This document shows positions 19,873-30,207 of a stretch of DNA of 31,902 bases, piece after piece. The stretch is from a virus, in the IMG/VR virus record IMGVR_UViG_3300017748_000052, positions 1 through 31,902 of that record. One strand, 5' to 3'. A model generated the notes under the pieces. The model searched no databases. It was not told where the DNA came from and saw only the letters and a list, made by a program, of their open reading frames with translations. Position 1 is the stretch's first letter. Each line of letters begins with the position of its first letter. The translations under genes and the position numbers were made by a program.

Positions 19873-21729
19873 ATGACACAAATTAAAAAAGAAGTAAAAT
19901 ATTTGAATAAAGATTTTGCCCAATTTCGGCAAAACCTAATCAATTTTACGAAAAATTATTTTCCTGATACATATAGCGATTTCAATGAGACATCGCCAGG
20001 TATGTTGTTTATGGAAATGTCATCATATGTAGGCGATGTGTTATCATATTATACAGATACAGCATTTCGAGAATCGATATTAAGTTTAGCTCAAGAGCGT
20101 AGTAGTATAATTACATTATCAAAATTATTCGGTTATGATGCTAGAAATTTTTCTGCAGCTACTGGTAAATTAGATGTGTATCAATTAGTGCCAGCAAAAG
20201 GTTCGGGGACATCTATTGAGCCGGATATGAGATATGCATTATCAATAGCAACCGGTATGACAGTAACATCAGATGCTGACACTTTATATAGAACAGTGGA
20301 ACCTATCGATTTTAATAATGACCCAGAAATATCTGTTTATGAGTTAAATGCGTCAGGAAATGTAGCAAGATATCTACTTAAAAAAGAAGTTGATATAGTA
20401 TCTGGAGAAATAAAGACTGAATCATTTACATTCAATGAACCTAAAGCTTATGACAAAATTGTATTGACAGAAGATAATGTTATTGATATTGTAACTATTA
20501 AGGATTCAGCTGAAAATAATTGGAATGAAGTAGATTATCTAGCTCAGGATACTGTATTTGATGATATTTTAAATGTACCATTTAACGATCCGACACTTAG
20601 TCAATTCAGATCGAGTGTCCCTTATATTTTAAAATTGAAGAAAACGCCTAGGAGATTTGTAACTAGAACTAGAGCTGATAATAAAGTTGAAATACAATTC
20701 GGATCTGGTATTAGTTCCGATGCTGATGAAGAAATTATCCCAAATCCAAAAAATGTTGGTTTAGGACTTGAATATTTAAGAAGAACGACAAATAACAATT
20801 TAGATCCTTCAAATTTTTTATACACAAGTACTTATGGTTTAGCACCTAGTAATACTTCTCTAACTGTAACTTATACAATTGGAGGTGGGATAGATGATAA
20901 TACTGGAGTAAATACTATAACTGAAGTAGTTGATGTAACTTATCTCAATGAAGGATCTACTGTAAATTTAGATGATACTAAAGAGACGTTAGCGATAATT
21001 AATCCGATGCCAATTACCGGCGGTGGTGATCGGGAATCAATTGAAAATATAAGACAAAATGCAATTGCAAGTTTCGCAGCACAGAATAGAGCCATTACAA
21101 GAGAAGATTATATTAGTAGAATTTATGCAATGCCGCGGCGATTCGGATCTGTTGATAAAGCTTATATTATTGGTGATACGCAGATTAATACATATGATCA
21201 AAGTTATCCTAGTTATACTATTCAGAATCCATTAGCATTAAATCTTTATGTTTTATCATTAGATGAGAATAAAAATCTAACGCCGGCAAATTTAGCCGTT
21301 AAGGAAAATATAAGAACATATCTATCCGAATATCGAATGTTAACTGATGCTATTAATATAAAAGATGCTTTCATTGTAAATATCAGTTTAACTTTTGAAA
21401 TCATAGCTAGACCGAATTATAATTCAAATCAAGCAATTTTGAATTGTATTGAAAGATTAAAAGTATTATTTAATATTGATAGAATGCAAATAAATGCCAG
21501 TATTGATTTAAATGCTATCAAAGCAGATTTGGATTTAGTTGAAGGTGTCCAAACAGTTACAAGTTTTGAAATTCAAAATAAATTTTCAACATCTGATGGG
21601 TATTCTGGAAATGTATATGATATTGCAGGTGCAACTAAACATGGAATATTATATCCAAGTTTAGATCCATGTATTTTTGAAGTAAAATATCCAAATCAGG
21701 ATATTGAAGGTAGAACTGTAAATGTATAA
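19873..21729 (+). CDS. 6: Baseplate wedge protein gp6
   Basis: A 618-aa protein close to T4 gp6 (660 aa), which joins neighbouring wedges into the ring that holds the inner baseplate together. The N-terminus is characteristic: F-A-Q-F-R-Q-N-L-I-N-F-T-K-N-Y-F-P-D, E-T-S-P-G-M-L-F-M-E-M-S-S-Y-V-G-D-V, then Y-Y-T-D-T-A-F-R-E-S. The C-terminal half has N-A-I-A-S-F-A-A-Q-N-R-A-I-T-R-E-D-Y (about 396-413), the gpJ-like part. Neighbours gp25 and the next structural gene are in the same unit. Confidence 0.88.
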   Translation: MTQIKKEVKYLNKDFAQFRQNLINFTKNYFPDTYSDFNETSPGMLFMEMSSYVGDVLSYYTDTAFRESILSLAQERSSIITLSKLFGYDARNFSAATGKLDVYQLVPAKGSGTSIEPDMRYALSIATGMTVTSDADTLYRTVEPIDFNNDPEISVYELNASGNVARYLLKKEVDIVSGEIKTESFTFNEPKAYDKIVLTEDNVIDIVTIKDSAENNWNEVDYLAQDTVFDDILNVPFNDPTLSQFRSSVPYILKLKKTPRRFVTRTRADNKVEIQFGSGISSDADEEIIPNPKNVGLGLEYLRRTTNNNLDPSNFLYTSTYGLAPSNTSLTVTYTIGGGIDDNTGVNTITEVVDVTYLNEGSTVNLDDTKETLAIINPMPITGGGDRESIENIRQNAIASFAAQNRAITREDYISRIYAMPRRFGSVDKAYIIGDTQINTYDQSYPSYTIQNPLALNLYVLSLDENKNLTPANLAVKENIRTYLSEYRMLTDAINIKDAFIVNISLTFEIIARPNYNSNQAILNCIERLKVLFNIDRMQINASIDLNAIKADLDLVEGVQTVTSFEIQNKFSTSDGYSGNVYDIAGATKHGILYPSLDPCIFEVKYPNQDIEGRTVNV

Positions 21730-21731
21730 TT

Positions 21732-22856
21732 ATGTATAGACTATTTTACGCTGAAAGCGATGCTACTATTTATGAAAGATTCACTGAACGTAATACCGGT
21801 GTGGATCAAATATTAGAACTTATTAAAATATCATCAGCATCATCTGCTTTTTCTAATACTTTGAATACTAGAATCTTAATAAATTTTGGATCAGAAATTA
21901 ACACATTACGCAATGCAGTGAACGCTGGAAAAATTCCGCCAATCGGTAATTCAGCAAATTCAGCATCTGTATTTTTAAAAATATTTGCTACCGAATCAGA
22001 AGATTTGTTACGCAGTTATAGTTTAGAAGCTTATCCGGTATCCGAATCCTGGACAAATGGTAATGGTATGTTTTCTGATACACCGGAAACACGTAATGGA
22101 TGTTCGTGGTTATATAGATCTGGTACTCCTAATGCAGTAACATGGAATACTACGGTTGCTCATTCAAGTGGCGACGGGTCTGCTACTAATACTAATGGCG
22201 GAGGAACCTGGATTACTGGATCTACGTTTGAGGCATCGCAATCATTTCAAAATGAAGTGCCGGATATAAGAATGAACGTGACAGACATAGTTAAGCATTG
22301 GGTAGATGAAGATATTACTAACAATGGTTTCATTGTAAAACGTTCTAAAACCGATGAATTATCGGGTGATACGTTAGGTACAATTAAATTTTATGGTAGA
22401 GAAACACATACAGTATTTGTACCGAGATTAGAAGTAGCATTTGATAATACATCTTTTGCAGATACAAGTTCAGCTGAAATCGCATCTGAAACATTTGTGC
22501 CGTATTTTAAAAATATAAGAGATGAATATAGGACAAAGGATATAGCAAAGTTTAGGATCGGCGTACGTCCTGAGTTCCCGAGTAAATCATATGTAACATC
22601 ATCATTCTTTCTTACAGGTAATAGATTACCAACATCAAGTTTTTACAGTATTTTAGATTCAGTTACTGATGATGTAATAATTCCTTTTGATGAGACGGCC
22701 ACAAGAATAGATTGTGATTCAAATGGAAGTTTCTTTAAACTGAGAATGGATTCCTTTTTTCCAGAACGTTTTTACAAGATAAAACTAAAAATAGAAAGAG
22801 ATTCAGGCGATGATGTACAGACATTTGATGATTTTTATTTTAAAGTAGTTAAATAA
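21732..22856 (+). CDS. Virion structural protein with DNRLRE-like domain
   Basis: A 374-aa protein, two bases after gp6. The start, E-S-D-A-T-I-Y-E-R-F, N-T-G-V-D-Q-I-L-E-L and a string of short beta strands through V-T-D-I-V-K-H-W-V (about 185), resembles DNRLRE/Thr-rich beta domains found on cell-surface and phage particle proteins. The C-terminal part is beta-rich and ends D-D-F-Y-F-K-V-V-K. By position it belongs to the baseplate or tail. I cannot equate it with a specific T4 gene (gp7 and gp8 lie here in T4). Confidence 0.6.
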   Translation: MYRLFYAESDATIYERFTERNTGVDQILELIKISSASSAFSNTLNTRILINFGSEINTLRNAVNAGKIPPIGNSANSASVFLKIFATESEDLLRSYSLEAYPVSESWTNGNGMFSDTPETRNGCSWLYRSGTPNAVTWNTTVAHSSGDGSATNTNGGGTWITGSTFEASQSFQNEVPDIRMNVTDIVKHWVDEDITNNGFIVKRSKTDELSGDTLGTIKFYGRETHTVFVPRLEVAFDNTSFADTSSAEIASETFVPYFKNIRDEYRTKDIAKFRIGVRPEFPSKSYVTSSFFLTGNRLPTSSFYSILDSVTDDVIIPFDETATRIDCDSNGSFFKLRMDSFFPERFYKIKLKIERDSGDDVQTFDDFYFKVVK

Positions 22857-22862
22857 CAAGTT

Positions 22863-25505
22863 ATGCCAAATACTTTTTTCTTAAACGCCGCAAATAACAC
22901 ATCACCTGCCGAACCTTTTGCGATTAATGGTTATTATCCATTATATTTCACAGAATTTGCAGCTAGAGCAGCTTCGCCATATAACGACTATCATACTCAT
23001 ATGTTAAACAATATTGTTTATTATATGCCAAATAGTTTCGGGCAACAAGGCGTCCCGCAATTTCATGGTAATTATACTGGTAGTAATACTCCAACAGGTA
23101 TTATAATAGCTGATAGAAATGATGTTGGTACTTTATCATTGGACACGCAGACCAATGAATATGCTTTCTATCAATTGCAACAGACAGTGCCGACATCTAA
23201 TAATACTGTTCTTCAAGACGTATTAGACCCGGGTTTCAATCATTTTATACAAGAAGATGAAGTATTAGAACCTGGTCAAAGTAAAATTTTCATTGCTAAC
23301 AAAGCTATCGATTTAGTAGATATACATGATAGTTATATTAGATTTGGACCTCACAATTTAGCATCAAATAATTTTATTGTAGATGATGTATTTTGTGTTT
23401 TTTATATAGAAGAGGGCGTTGCAAAACCTATACCAAATTACAAAACATTGGACGTAATGTTAGTGGAAGACGGACAAACATATAGTTCAATTATTGTAGC
23501 TGAAGATGCTGATTTCACAACATTTGATATGTCATTAGATGGCACAACATTTTTCAGTTCTGTAGCAAATCCGTATGATGAGTTCATAGCTCGTTCAATG
23601 CCAGACAGATCATCTGAATGGAATTATGACATCAGATTCAGAACTGGATATTTACCTGTTACTCCATTTGTCAGAGACCCGGGCGATTATATTTTATCTG
23701 TTTCGGTAGTTGGCGTACCAACAATACAGACACAATATGCCCCACGTGTATTTCAGGATCAGACATTTAATGAAAAAATGAGAGAAAGATTCGAAGGTCA
23801 GATGGTAATTCTGGATTGGCCGAACGTGTCTGGAAATTGGTCTGATGATGAAGTGGCAAATTTCACATCAGTACAAGCTGATGATCTAGTAAACAATTTA
23901 CGTATGATGGTGCATGGTCATTGGAAACAAGTTACTGATGTATTTGTTATCAAAAAATATGCATATGTTAATGACTATGACATATCAAGATATGGTGCTG
24001 TTCAACCAAACCCGACAGAAAATATAGTAGGCGCTGAAGGACGTTACGGTGAAACAGGTCTAATCAATATTATGTGTGATAATGGCAGTATTTCAATTAT
24101 AAGATCAATGTTACCAGAAGGAGTATCTAGTACTAATCAAACTGATACTGCATTAGAATTAGAGCCTGTATGGAACGCCTTTCCGCATATCTTAACATCG
24201 GACGGTGGTACTGATCCAGGAGATGACGGTAATCCAGGACTTGACTTAGCTGAATATAACAATTACATAGATTTTGAATCACATGGTTATGACATGTTCA
24301 GTAAGACAGAGCTGCAACCATATGAACCGCCCGGGTCTATAAAATATTATCCTGAAAATAGATTCAATGATTATACGTTACAAGCTATACAGCAAGGACA
24401 AATTGATGCTATACGCGATTCACTGAGTGATTTATTTGTAAGGACTGCTACTATCTTAAATTTAGCACAGATAAGTTATGATTCATATAACAGGCCAATG
24501 ATCGATGAAATAAATGAAATGTTTGATGGTAATAATAGTGCCATCTTCAACTCATTGGTAGTATCCTCCGGCCAATGGAAATTGAAACGTTTAAAAAACA
24601 ATGGAAATGTTGTAAATGTTGCGACGAATAGAAACTTCTTCAGATGTTTATCAGATACCGGTCAAGCCTTAGATGAATTATCAGATAATGATATTGATGA
24701 TATACTAGGTTTTGGCTGGGGACGAATTTGGAATGATAGCTTTAACATAGGTGACATTCCAGCAATTTTCGGGACTCCGTTAGCAACACCATTGACAAAT
24801 ATAACTAACAATTCCATAGCTGCACTGAGAACAGACATCACTAATCTTCAATCTATCAACATACCAGGTTATGGTTCTATACTTGGCAATGTCGCAGTAC
24901 CTAATATAACAGTTGTAGGTCAAGGGACGTCTGTTACATCTTATACTGTTTCTGTTGATATCCAAGGACCTACACCTGATAGTAATTTTTCTGGACATGA
25001 TACCACTAACTTAAACAGACGTACATTAAGACGTTTATTGTGGCGTGATGATTATGTAAATTTATTGATATTTAATCAGATCAAAGATCAATATGCTACA
25101 TTTAAAGCTGTCGCATCATTGATTGATACATATAGATTCATTACCGGAGATTTACTAACATCTGCAACTGATGTCATGAATTATATTGATCAGTTAATTA
25201 CTACCGCGACATCTCCTTCAGAAATGCAAACTGCATATGATGCTCTATTAGCATTGAATTCAGTTTTAGATAATCAAATAACATCTGGAATATTTTTCAT
25301 ACCTGCATTTTTGCGAACAGAGGCAAGGCAATATGAACGACAAAATTTAATCGCGCAATACAATGCAATACAGTTAGTACGTAGAAGATTATTTACAGAT
25401 ACGCAGGGAAAGGATTTCTTTTTCAATTTTCCAGCAGAATCTGCCACTGAATTGAATAATGCTCAACCAAATGGATTTGTTTACGATAATTATATAAGGA
25501 GTTAG
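22863..25505 (+). CDS. Large baseplate/tail structural protein, 880 aa
   Basis: An 880-aa protein with an early motif Y-H-T-H-M-L-N-N-I-V-Y-Y-M-P-N (about 42-57), repeated in kind in unknown structural proteins of marine T4-like phages. Its first 400 residues are beta-rich; residues about 480-700 are helical; about 700 onward again mixed with a helical Y-x-A-F-K-A-V-A type stretch. There is no enzyme motif. Position after gp6 in the same operon suggests an outer-wedge role like gp7, but this is inference. Confidence 0.6.
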   Translation: MPNTFFLNAANNTSPAEPFAINGYYPLYFTEFAARAASPYNDYHTHMLNNIVYYMPNSFGQQGVPQFHGNYTGSNTPTGIIIADRNDVGTLSLDTQTNEYAFYQLQQTVPTSNNTVLQDVLDPGFNHFIQEDEVLEPGQSKIFIANKAIDLVDIHDSYIRFGPHNLASNNFIVDDVFCVFYIEEGVAKPIPNYKTLDVMLVEDGQTYSSIIVAEDADFTTFDMSLDGTTFFSSVANPYDEFIARSMPDRSSEWNYDIRFRTGYLPVTPFVRDPGDYILSVSVVGVPTIQTQYAPRVFQDQTFNEKMRERFEGQMVILDWPNVSGNWSDDEVANFTSVQADDLVNNLRMMVHGHWKQVTDVFVIKKYAYVNDYDISRYGAVQPNPTENIVGAEGRYGETGLINIMCDNGSISIIRSMLPEGVSSTNQTDTALELEPVWNAFPHILTSDGGTDPGDDGNPGLDLAEYNNYIDFESHGYDMFSKTELQPYEPPGSIKYYPENRFNDYTLQAIQQGQIDAIRDSLSDLFVRTATILNLAQISYDSYNRPMIDEINEMFDGNNSAIFNSLVVSSGQWKLKRLKNNGNVVNVATNRNFFRCLSDTGQALDELSDNDIDDILGFGWGRIWNDSFNIGDIPAIFGTPLATPLTNITNNSIAALRTDITNLQSINIPGYGSILGNVAVPNITVVGQGTSVTSYTVSVDIQGPTPDSNFSGHDTTNLNRRTLRRLLWRDDYVNLLIFNQIKDQYATFKAVASLIDTYRFITGDLLTSATDVMNYIDQLITTATSPSEMQTAYDALLALNSVLDNQITSGIFFIPAFLRTEARQYERQNLIAQYNAIQLVRRRLFTDTQGKDFFFNFPAESATELNNAQPNGFVYDNYIRS

Positions 25506-25507
25506 CA

Positions 25508-28500
25508 ATGGCATTACAAAGATTTTCAAATTCAGAACAAATTATTTCAACTCCCACTGCATTGGTCGCATCTACTTGGTTACCACAGCACGTACAATTG
25601 CTTAATCCAACCACTGTCACAGTAGTACCTGATGTCGGAGTCGGTCTTCCATATTTAGAAACTAATACATCCATAGTCGTTGAAATGCATGTATATGCTC
25701 CGAGTGAAAATGTCATAGACCCGGTGGCTGATACTTATTTAGCTGGAGGTATAATTACAGATTATTATATTGAAAGTAATGAAATAATAATCAATTACAA
25801 TAATGAATTAGAACAATTAGGTATAACAAGAGGCTTATTTGAAGTTGTAATTAATGTTTATAGAAATATTTTAGGAGATTTTTCATCTCAACCTTTCATA
25901 GTCAAAGACATTTCACCTGATCGTAGAGAGGTGCATTTATCATTAAATGAAACAGCTAGAATTTTTGCTAATGATATAAATAATTTTCTAGATATCGGTG
26001 TTACTAATGCATATACTCAAAATGTATATCAAACAACAATCAATCCAAATACAAATTATGAAGAAATAGTTTATTTCAATGGACAGCCTGTAATAGATAA
26101 CATTTTAAATTACACAATAGCTGTTGATAATTTATTCATAAATTTTGGTGAAAATGAATTATATAGAATTATCAATAAAGCATTATGGACCAGTCCTACT
26201 GACATTGTTTTAAGATTATATCAGCCATTACCTGAATCAATTATTGATAATAGTTTTTGTTTTATTGTAGAATTGATATCTGATTCACTAACAGATAATA
26301 TTGACTTATCTTTCTTAGATCAGCCGGATATTTTAAATACACTCCGTAGTGCTAATTTTGAAAATTATACAGCCGGTACTGTCACTGAAACTGATTTTGC
26401 TAACTATAATGATATACTAGAAGGTTCATTATCGGTATCAGAACAAGTTTTAAATTTATTTGTTACTAAATCATTTGATGATAGAATTAATATCGATTAC
26501 AGTGGATTTCAGAATTTTGTATTTTATTCATCAGCAGAATCGAGAGTTCAAAATTTTAAAGATAAATTAAATCTTATTCAGATTTATGATCAGCAGTTAA
26601 CTATTCTGGGAGGTGCTACTGCTACTACTAATAACGCTTTATCTAATAACATTAAAATTTTAACTTCAAAGAAAAATGATGTCATTGGAAAATTTGATGG
26701 TTTTGAACGTTATTTGTATTATGAACCCACCGGTAGCCTGTTTACAAAATTTTCGCAGTATGTTGATGATAATATGGTGGTCGAAGGAGGCCTCATCGGC
26801 GCACAAGAATATAGATTATCATCTTGGCCTAAACATATTGTAAATGGAAAATTTGTATTACATCATACATCATCTAGTTTAGCTACAAATTGGTATAATT
26901 CTGCAATCGCTACTGCATCGCTATTTGATAGTGAAAATGATAATGCATTAGTAAAAACAGTTCCAGAATTTATTACAGATGATGCTAATAATGATCAGTA
27001 TGTGAAATTTATTAATATGATCGGCCATCATTATGATGTTATATATGCATATGTAAATAATATTACAGATGTTTATAATGATGAACATCATCCTAAATTA
27101 GGTCAACATAAAGATACTTATTATGAATTAGCTCAATCGTTAGGATGGCAATTATCAAATGGAAATCAAGCTACAGCTTTGTCACAATATGCGTTAGGAG
27201 TTGATTCTGGATCTGGCGCTTATGCACAAACTGGATCTTTATTTTCTAAATCTAATGAAGATCTTACAGCTGAAATATGGCAGCGAATGTTTAATAATTT
27301 ACCATATATCTTAAAGACAAAGGGAACGAAACGTGCTATACATGCTATAATGAACATTTATGGCATTCCGCAGACCTTATTAAGTATTCGAGAATATGGC
27401 GGGCCTAAAGTCGGAGAAGATGAGCCAGTTTTAATTGAAGATAGATTTACATATGCATTGCAGTTTAATTCTGGATCAAATATAAACTTTGCCGCTGAAT
27501 ATATAAGTTCAAGCTTTGATACAAATGTTGGACCAGGCGGATTAGACCGAGGCGAAATACCTATTATAAAACGTGAATTTAGATTTAGACCTGATCAATT
27601 GCAGAGCATGCAATTATATAATAGAGGTGGTTCACATACAGGACTATTATCAAGAATAGCATTACAATATACTGGATCATATTCGGGAAGTAATAGATAT
27701 GGAAGAATATTATATGCCGTGTCTGCGCCCGAACAAGGTACTAGTTTCTCTGGGGCATCTGAATTTGTTCCTTTATATGATGGAGATTTTTGGAATATCA
27801 CAGAATATTATTCTACTGATGCCGATCATTTTAATACTGGATCAAATACTAATACAACATATTCAGTAGAAGTACAGAAAGCATCTGATTTTATAACAGG
27901 AAAGGTGATACATACTGCTAGTATACATCTGACACCTACAGATAATGGGCATTATAGCTCTTGGGCCTCTGCTAGTAATACATTAGTTCAATTCCTAGGC
28001 ACATATCCAAACTTAGGTAGTAATAGTTATGGCGTGGCAAATGCTATTCAAACATTAGGCGGGGCCGAAGCTAATAATACCTTTTCAGGGTCAATACAAG
28101 AATATAAAGAATATGTAGAAGACTTTAAGAAAGAGACATTTGATATTCATACACTTAATCCTAGTTCTTATGTCTCATCATTATCAGCTACCGGATCATT
28201 TGATACATTAGTAAGGCATTATCCATTAGGTACTGAACTATTAGCAGTTGATAGATCGCAAGGATCTGGGCTAATTGTTTCATCATCTCATCCTGCTCAG
28301 TCAAGGAATGATTTCAGTCCGACATATGGACAATATGGAAATACATTTGCGACTGCATCTGGATTCTCAACTCCTTTGAATAGTCTCAGAGGTAATTATG
28401 TACCTGTTGAAGAAACATATTATGTACAAGGCATATCTTTAGGTGGATCACTGCCAAGGTCCGAGAAAATAAGAATAGAAGAAAATAATTTGTTCGGTAC

Positions 28501-30166
28501 ATTATCGCCAGAAAGAACGTCTGAAATATCTAGATTTGATAGAGCACCATTGGATAGTAATAGATTAGGATTGTTTTACTCGTTAGCTGATCAGATTAAC
28601 AAAGATATTTTTAATCATGTAGGCGATGTATCATTAGATAACTTTGTCGGCGATCCTGATGATGAGTTTGAAAATGAATATCCTGACTTATATAATTTTA
28701 GTAAACAATATTGGAAAAAGTTTAATCAAAGAAATGATCTCAACGCATTCGTCAGAGTATTTACTCAATTTGATTTTGGAATATTTAGCCAATTCATTCA
28801 GACAATACCAGAACGTGTAGACGAAGTTACAGGGTTATTAGTAGAACCTCATGCGTTAGAACGTAGTAAAATACAAATAACTAAAAGACCGACATTCGAA
28901 GATTTATATAAAGAAGCTGAATTGAGAGTGACACATTCTCTTTTCCCTACTTCAGAGATTGTTAACATACCACAAGGTGAAATTAATGATCCTACTCAGA
29001 TTTCAGCTGAAACAATTTATCATTTGAATGACAATGGCATGTTAGATGCCGGCAATAGATTCGGGCAAATAAATGTATATCATAATACAGCTAGTGATTA
29101 TTGTACTATTGAAATCAATCCTGTAGATGAACAGCCATCTATCACAGCTTCTATCTCTGCTATTTATACTATTAAAAATGATTCTTTATCATCTGGATGG
29201 AGTAATATATCGAGTATAAAAACTGATGACACATCATATGCCACTCCAATATCAATTGCTGAATCATCATCCGCAGATAGTTTGAGAATACAAATTGATA
29301 CATCTTCGCCGTATGAAACTATTAGAGATTTTCATTTAGATATTTTACATTCCAGACAGTCTGATGGAGGATTTTCACCATTCAGATTAGATGCTGCTAT
29401 TATGACGACACCAGAAAATATCGAAGCTGAAGATCAGAAATTCTTCGATGGTACCAGATTTATTGAACATCGATCAGGAAGTTTTGTCGGCCGAAATATT
29501 CAAGAAAAAATATTAATAGCTGATTATAGCGCGTCAGCTTTTCGTAATGATAGATTTAGTTTTGAAAATGTCAGAGTCAATCCATTTACAATGATGACAT
29601 TTGATTTGATATTTTCAGTGACAGGGTCATATACACAATCATTACAAGTAGATAAAGTTTCGATTATACAAGATATTAGTAAGGTTTGCCATAGTCCTAT
29701 ACAACAACAGGTACAGGAATGCCGGCCAAGTACAATTTATAAAAAGAAAATTTATCATTTTGGTAGTCAAACTAAAACTTTTGAAAACAAATATAAACTT
29801 GATGCTGATAGATATGCTAGCCAGTCACAAGGTCTATTCTATAGTAGTTCTTTAGGAGTAGCTTGTTATATGGATGATTTTTTCACTGATATGGAAAATT
29901 TAACATTTAATGGTTGCAAATTGACCGGCCCAGGTATAAATTTACCATCTAATGATACTGCAATTAATAGTTCACCGGTTGTTGAAGTTTATATTACTAA
30001 TCCAAATCAAATGAATTATGCTAATCTTGCTACCGCTGAAACTGCCGGTGGTAATATTTCAGTCAATATAGGTGGAAGGCCTCCTAGACCAGTTACTCAG
30101 CAGGCATCACCATTCAATCCGGGACTAATAGTTAATACTAATACAAATCAAGGTTATGGAGGCTAA
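25508..30166 (+). CDS. Giant baseplate/tail structural protein, 1552 aa
   Basis: The longest gene here, started by a good ribosome site (TAAGGAG at 25495-25501). About 598-640 hold L-P-Y-I-L-K-T-K-G-T-K-R-A-I-H-A-I-M-N and Y-G-I-P-Q-T-L-L-S-I-R-E-Y-G-G, a signature of marine-phage baseplate proteins reminiscent of tail protein I. From about 650 to 900 the run (F-Y-A-L-Q-F-style strands, S-I-H-L-T-P-T-D-N-G) looks like a LamG/concanavalin-type sandwich that could bind glycans. The final third is Ser/Asn-rich with a tail of G-G-R-P-P-R-P. Fits an outer baseplate or fibre-attachment protein; exact T4 counterpart unclear. Confidence 0.6.
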   Translation: MALQRFSNSEQIISTPTALVASTWLPQHVQLLNPTTVTVVPDVGVGLPYLETNTSIVVEMHVYAPSENVIDPVADTYLAGGIITDYYIESNEIIINYNNELEQLGITRGLFEVVINVYRNILGDFSSQPFIVKDISPDRREVHLSLNETARIFANDINNFLDIGVTNAYTQNVYQTTINPNTNYEEIVYFNGQPVIDNILNYTIAVDNLFINFGENELYRIINKALWTSPTDIVLRLYQPLPESIIDNSFCFIVELISDSLTDNIDLSFLDQPDILNTLRSANFENYTAGTVTETDFANYNDILEGSLSVSEQVLNLFVTKSFDDRINIDYSGFQNFVFYSSAESRVQNFKDKLNLIQIYDQQLTILGGATATTNNALSNNIKILTSKKNDVIGKFDGFERYLYYEPTGSLFTKFSQYVDDNMVVEGGLIGAQEYRLSSWPKHIVNGKFVLHHTSSSLATNWYNSAIATASLFDSENDNALVKTVPEFITDDANNDQYVKFINMIGHHYDVIYAYVNNITDVYNDEHHPKLGQHKDTYYELAQSLGWQLSNGNQATALSQYALGVDSGSGAYAQTGSLFSKSNEDLTAEIWQRMFNNLPYILKTKGTKRAIHAIMNIYGIPQTLLSIREYGGPKVGEDEPVLIEDRFTYALQFNSGSNINFAAEYISSSFDTNVGPGGLDRGEIPIIKREFRFRPDQLQSMQLYNRGGSHTGLLSRIALQYTGSYSGSNRYGRILYAVSAPEQGTSFSGASEFVPLYDGDFWNITEYYSTDADHFNTGSNTNTTYSVEVQKASDFITGKVIHTASIHLTPTDNGHYSSWASASNTLVQFLGTYPNLGSNSYGVANAIQTLGGAEANNTFSGSIQEYKEYVEDFKKETFDIHTLNPSSYVSSLSATGSFDTLVRHYPLGTELLAVDRSQGSGLIVSSSHPAQSRNDFSPTYGQYGNTFATASGFSTPLNSLRGNYVPVEETYYVQGISLGGSLPRSEKIRIEENNLFGTLSPERTSEISRFDRAPLDSNRLGLFYSLADQINKDIFNHVGDVSLDNFVGDPDDEFENEYPDLYNFSKQYWKKFNQRNDLNAFVRVFTQFDFGIFSQFIQTIPERVDEVTGLLVEPHALERSKIQITKRPTFEDLYKEAELRVTHSLFPTSEIVNIPQGEINDPTQISAETIYHLNDNGMLDAGNRFGQINVYHNTASDYCTIEINPVDEQPSITASISAIYTIKNDSLSSGWSNISSIKTDDTSYATPISIAESSSADSLRIQIDTSSPYETIRDFHLDILHSRQSDGGFSPFRLDAAIMTTPENIEAEDQKFFDGTRFIEHRSGSFVGRNIQEKILIADYSASAFRNDRFSFENVRVNPFTMMTFDLIFSVTGSYTQSLQVDKVSIIQDISKVCHSPIQQQVQECRPSTIYKKKIYHFGSQTKTFENKYKLDADRYASQSQGLFYSSSLGVACYMDDFFTDMENLTFNGCKLTGPGINLPSNDTAINSSPVVEVYITNPNQMNYANLATAETAGGNISVNIGGRPPRPVTQQASPFNPGLIVNTNTNQGYGG

Positions 30167-30179
30167 TTCAGTGTTAAAG

Positions 30180-30189
30180 CATATTTATA
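30180..30189 (+). promoter_or_regulatory. Putative late promoter box CATATTTATA
   Basis: Exact match in the 41-base gap after the giant protein, 18 bases before the ATG at 30208, with ACGAGGA serving as ribosome site. Confidence 0.65.
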
Positions 30190-30207
30190 CAAAATAAACG
30201 AGGAACC

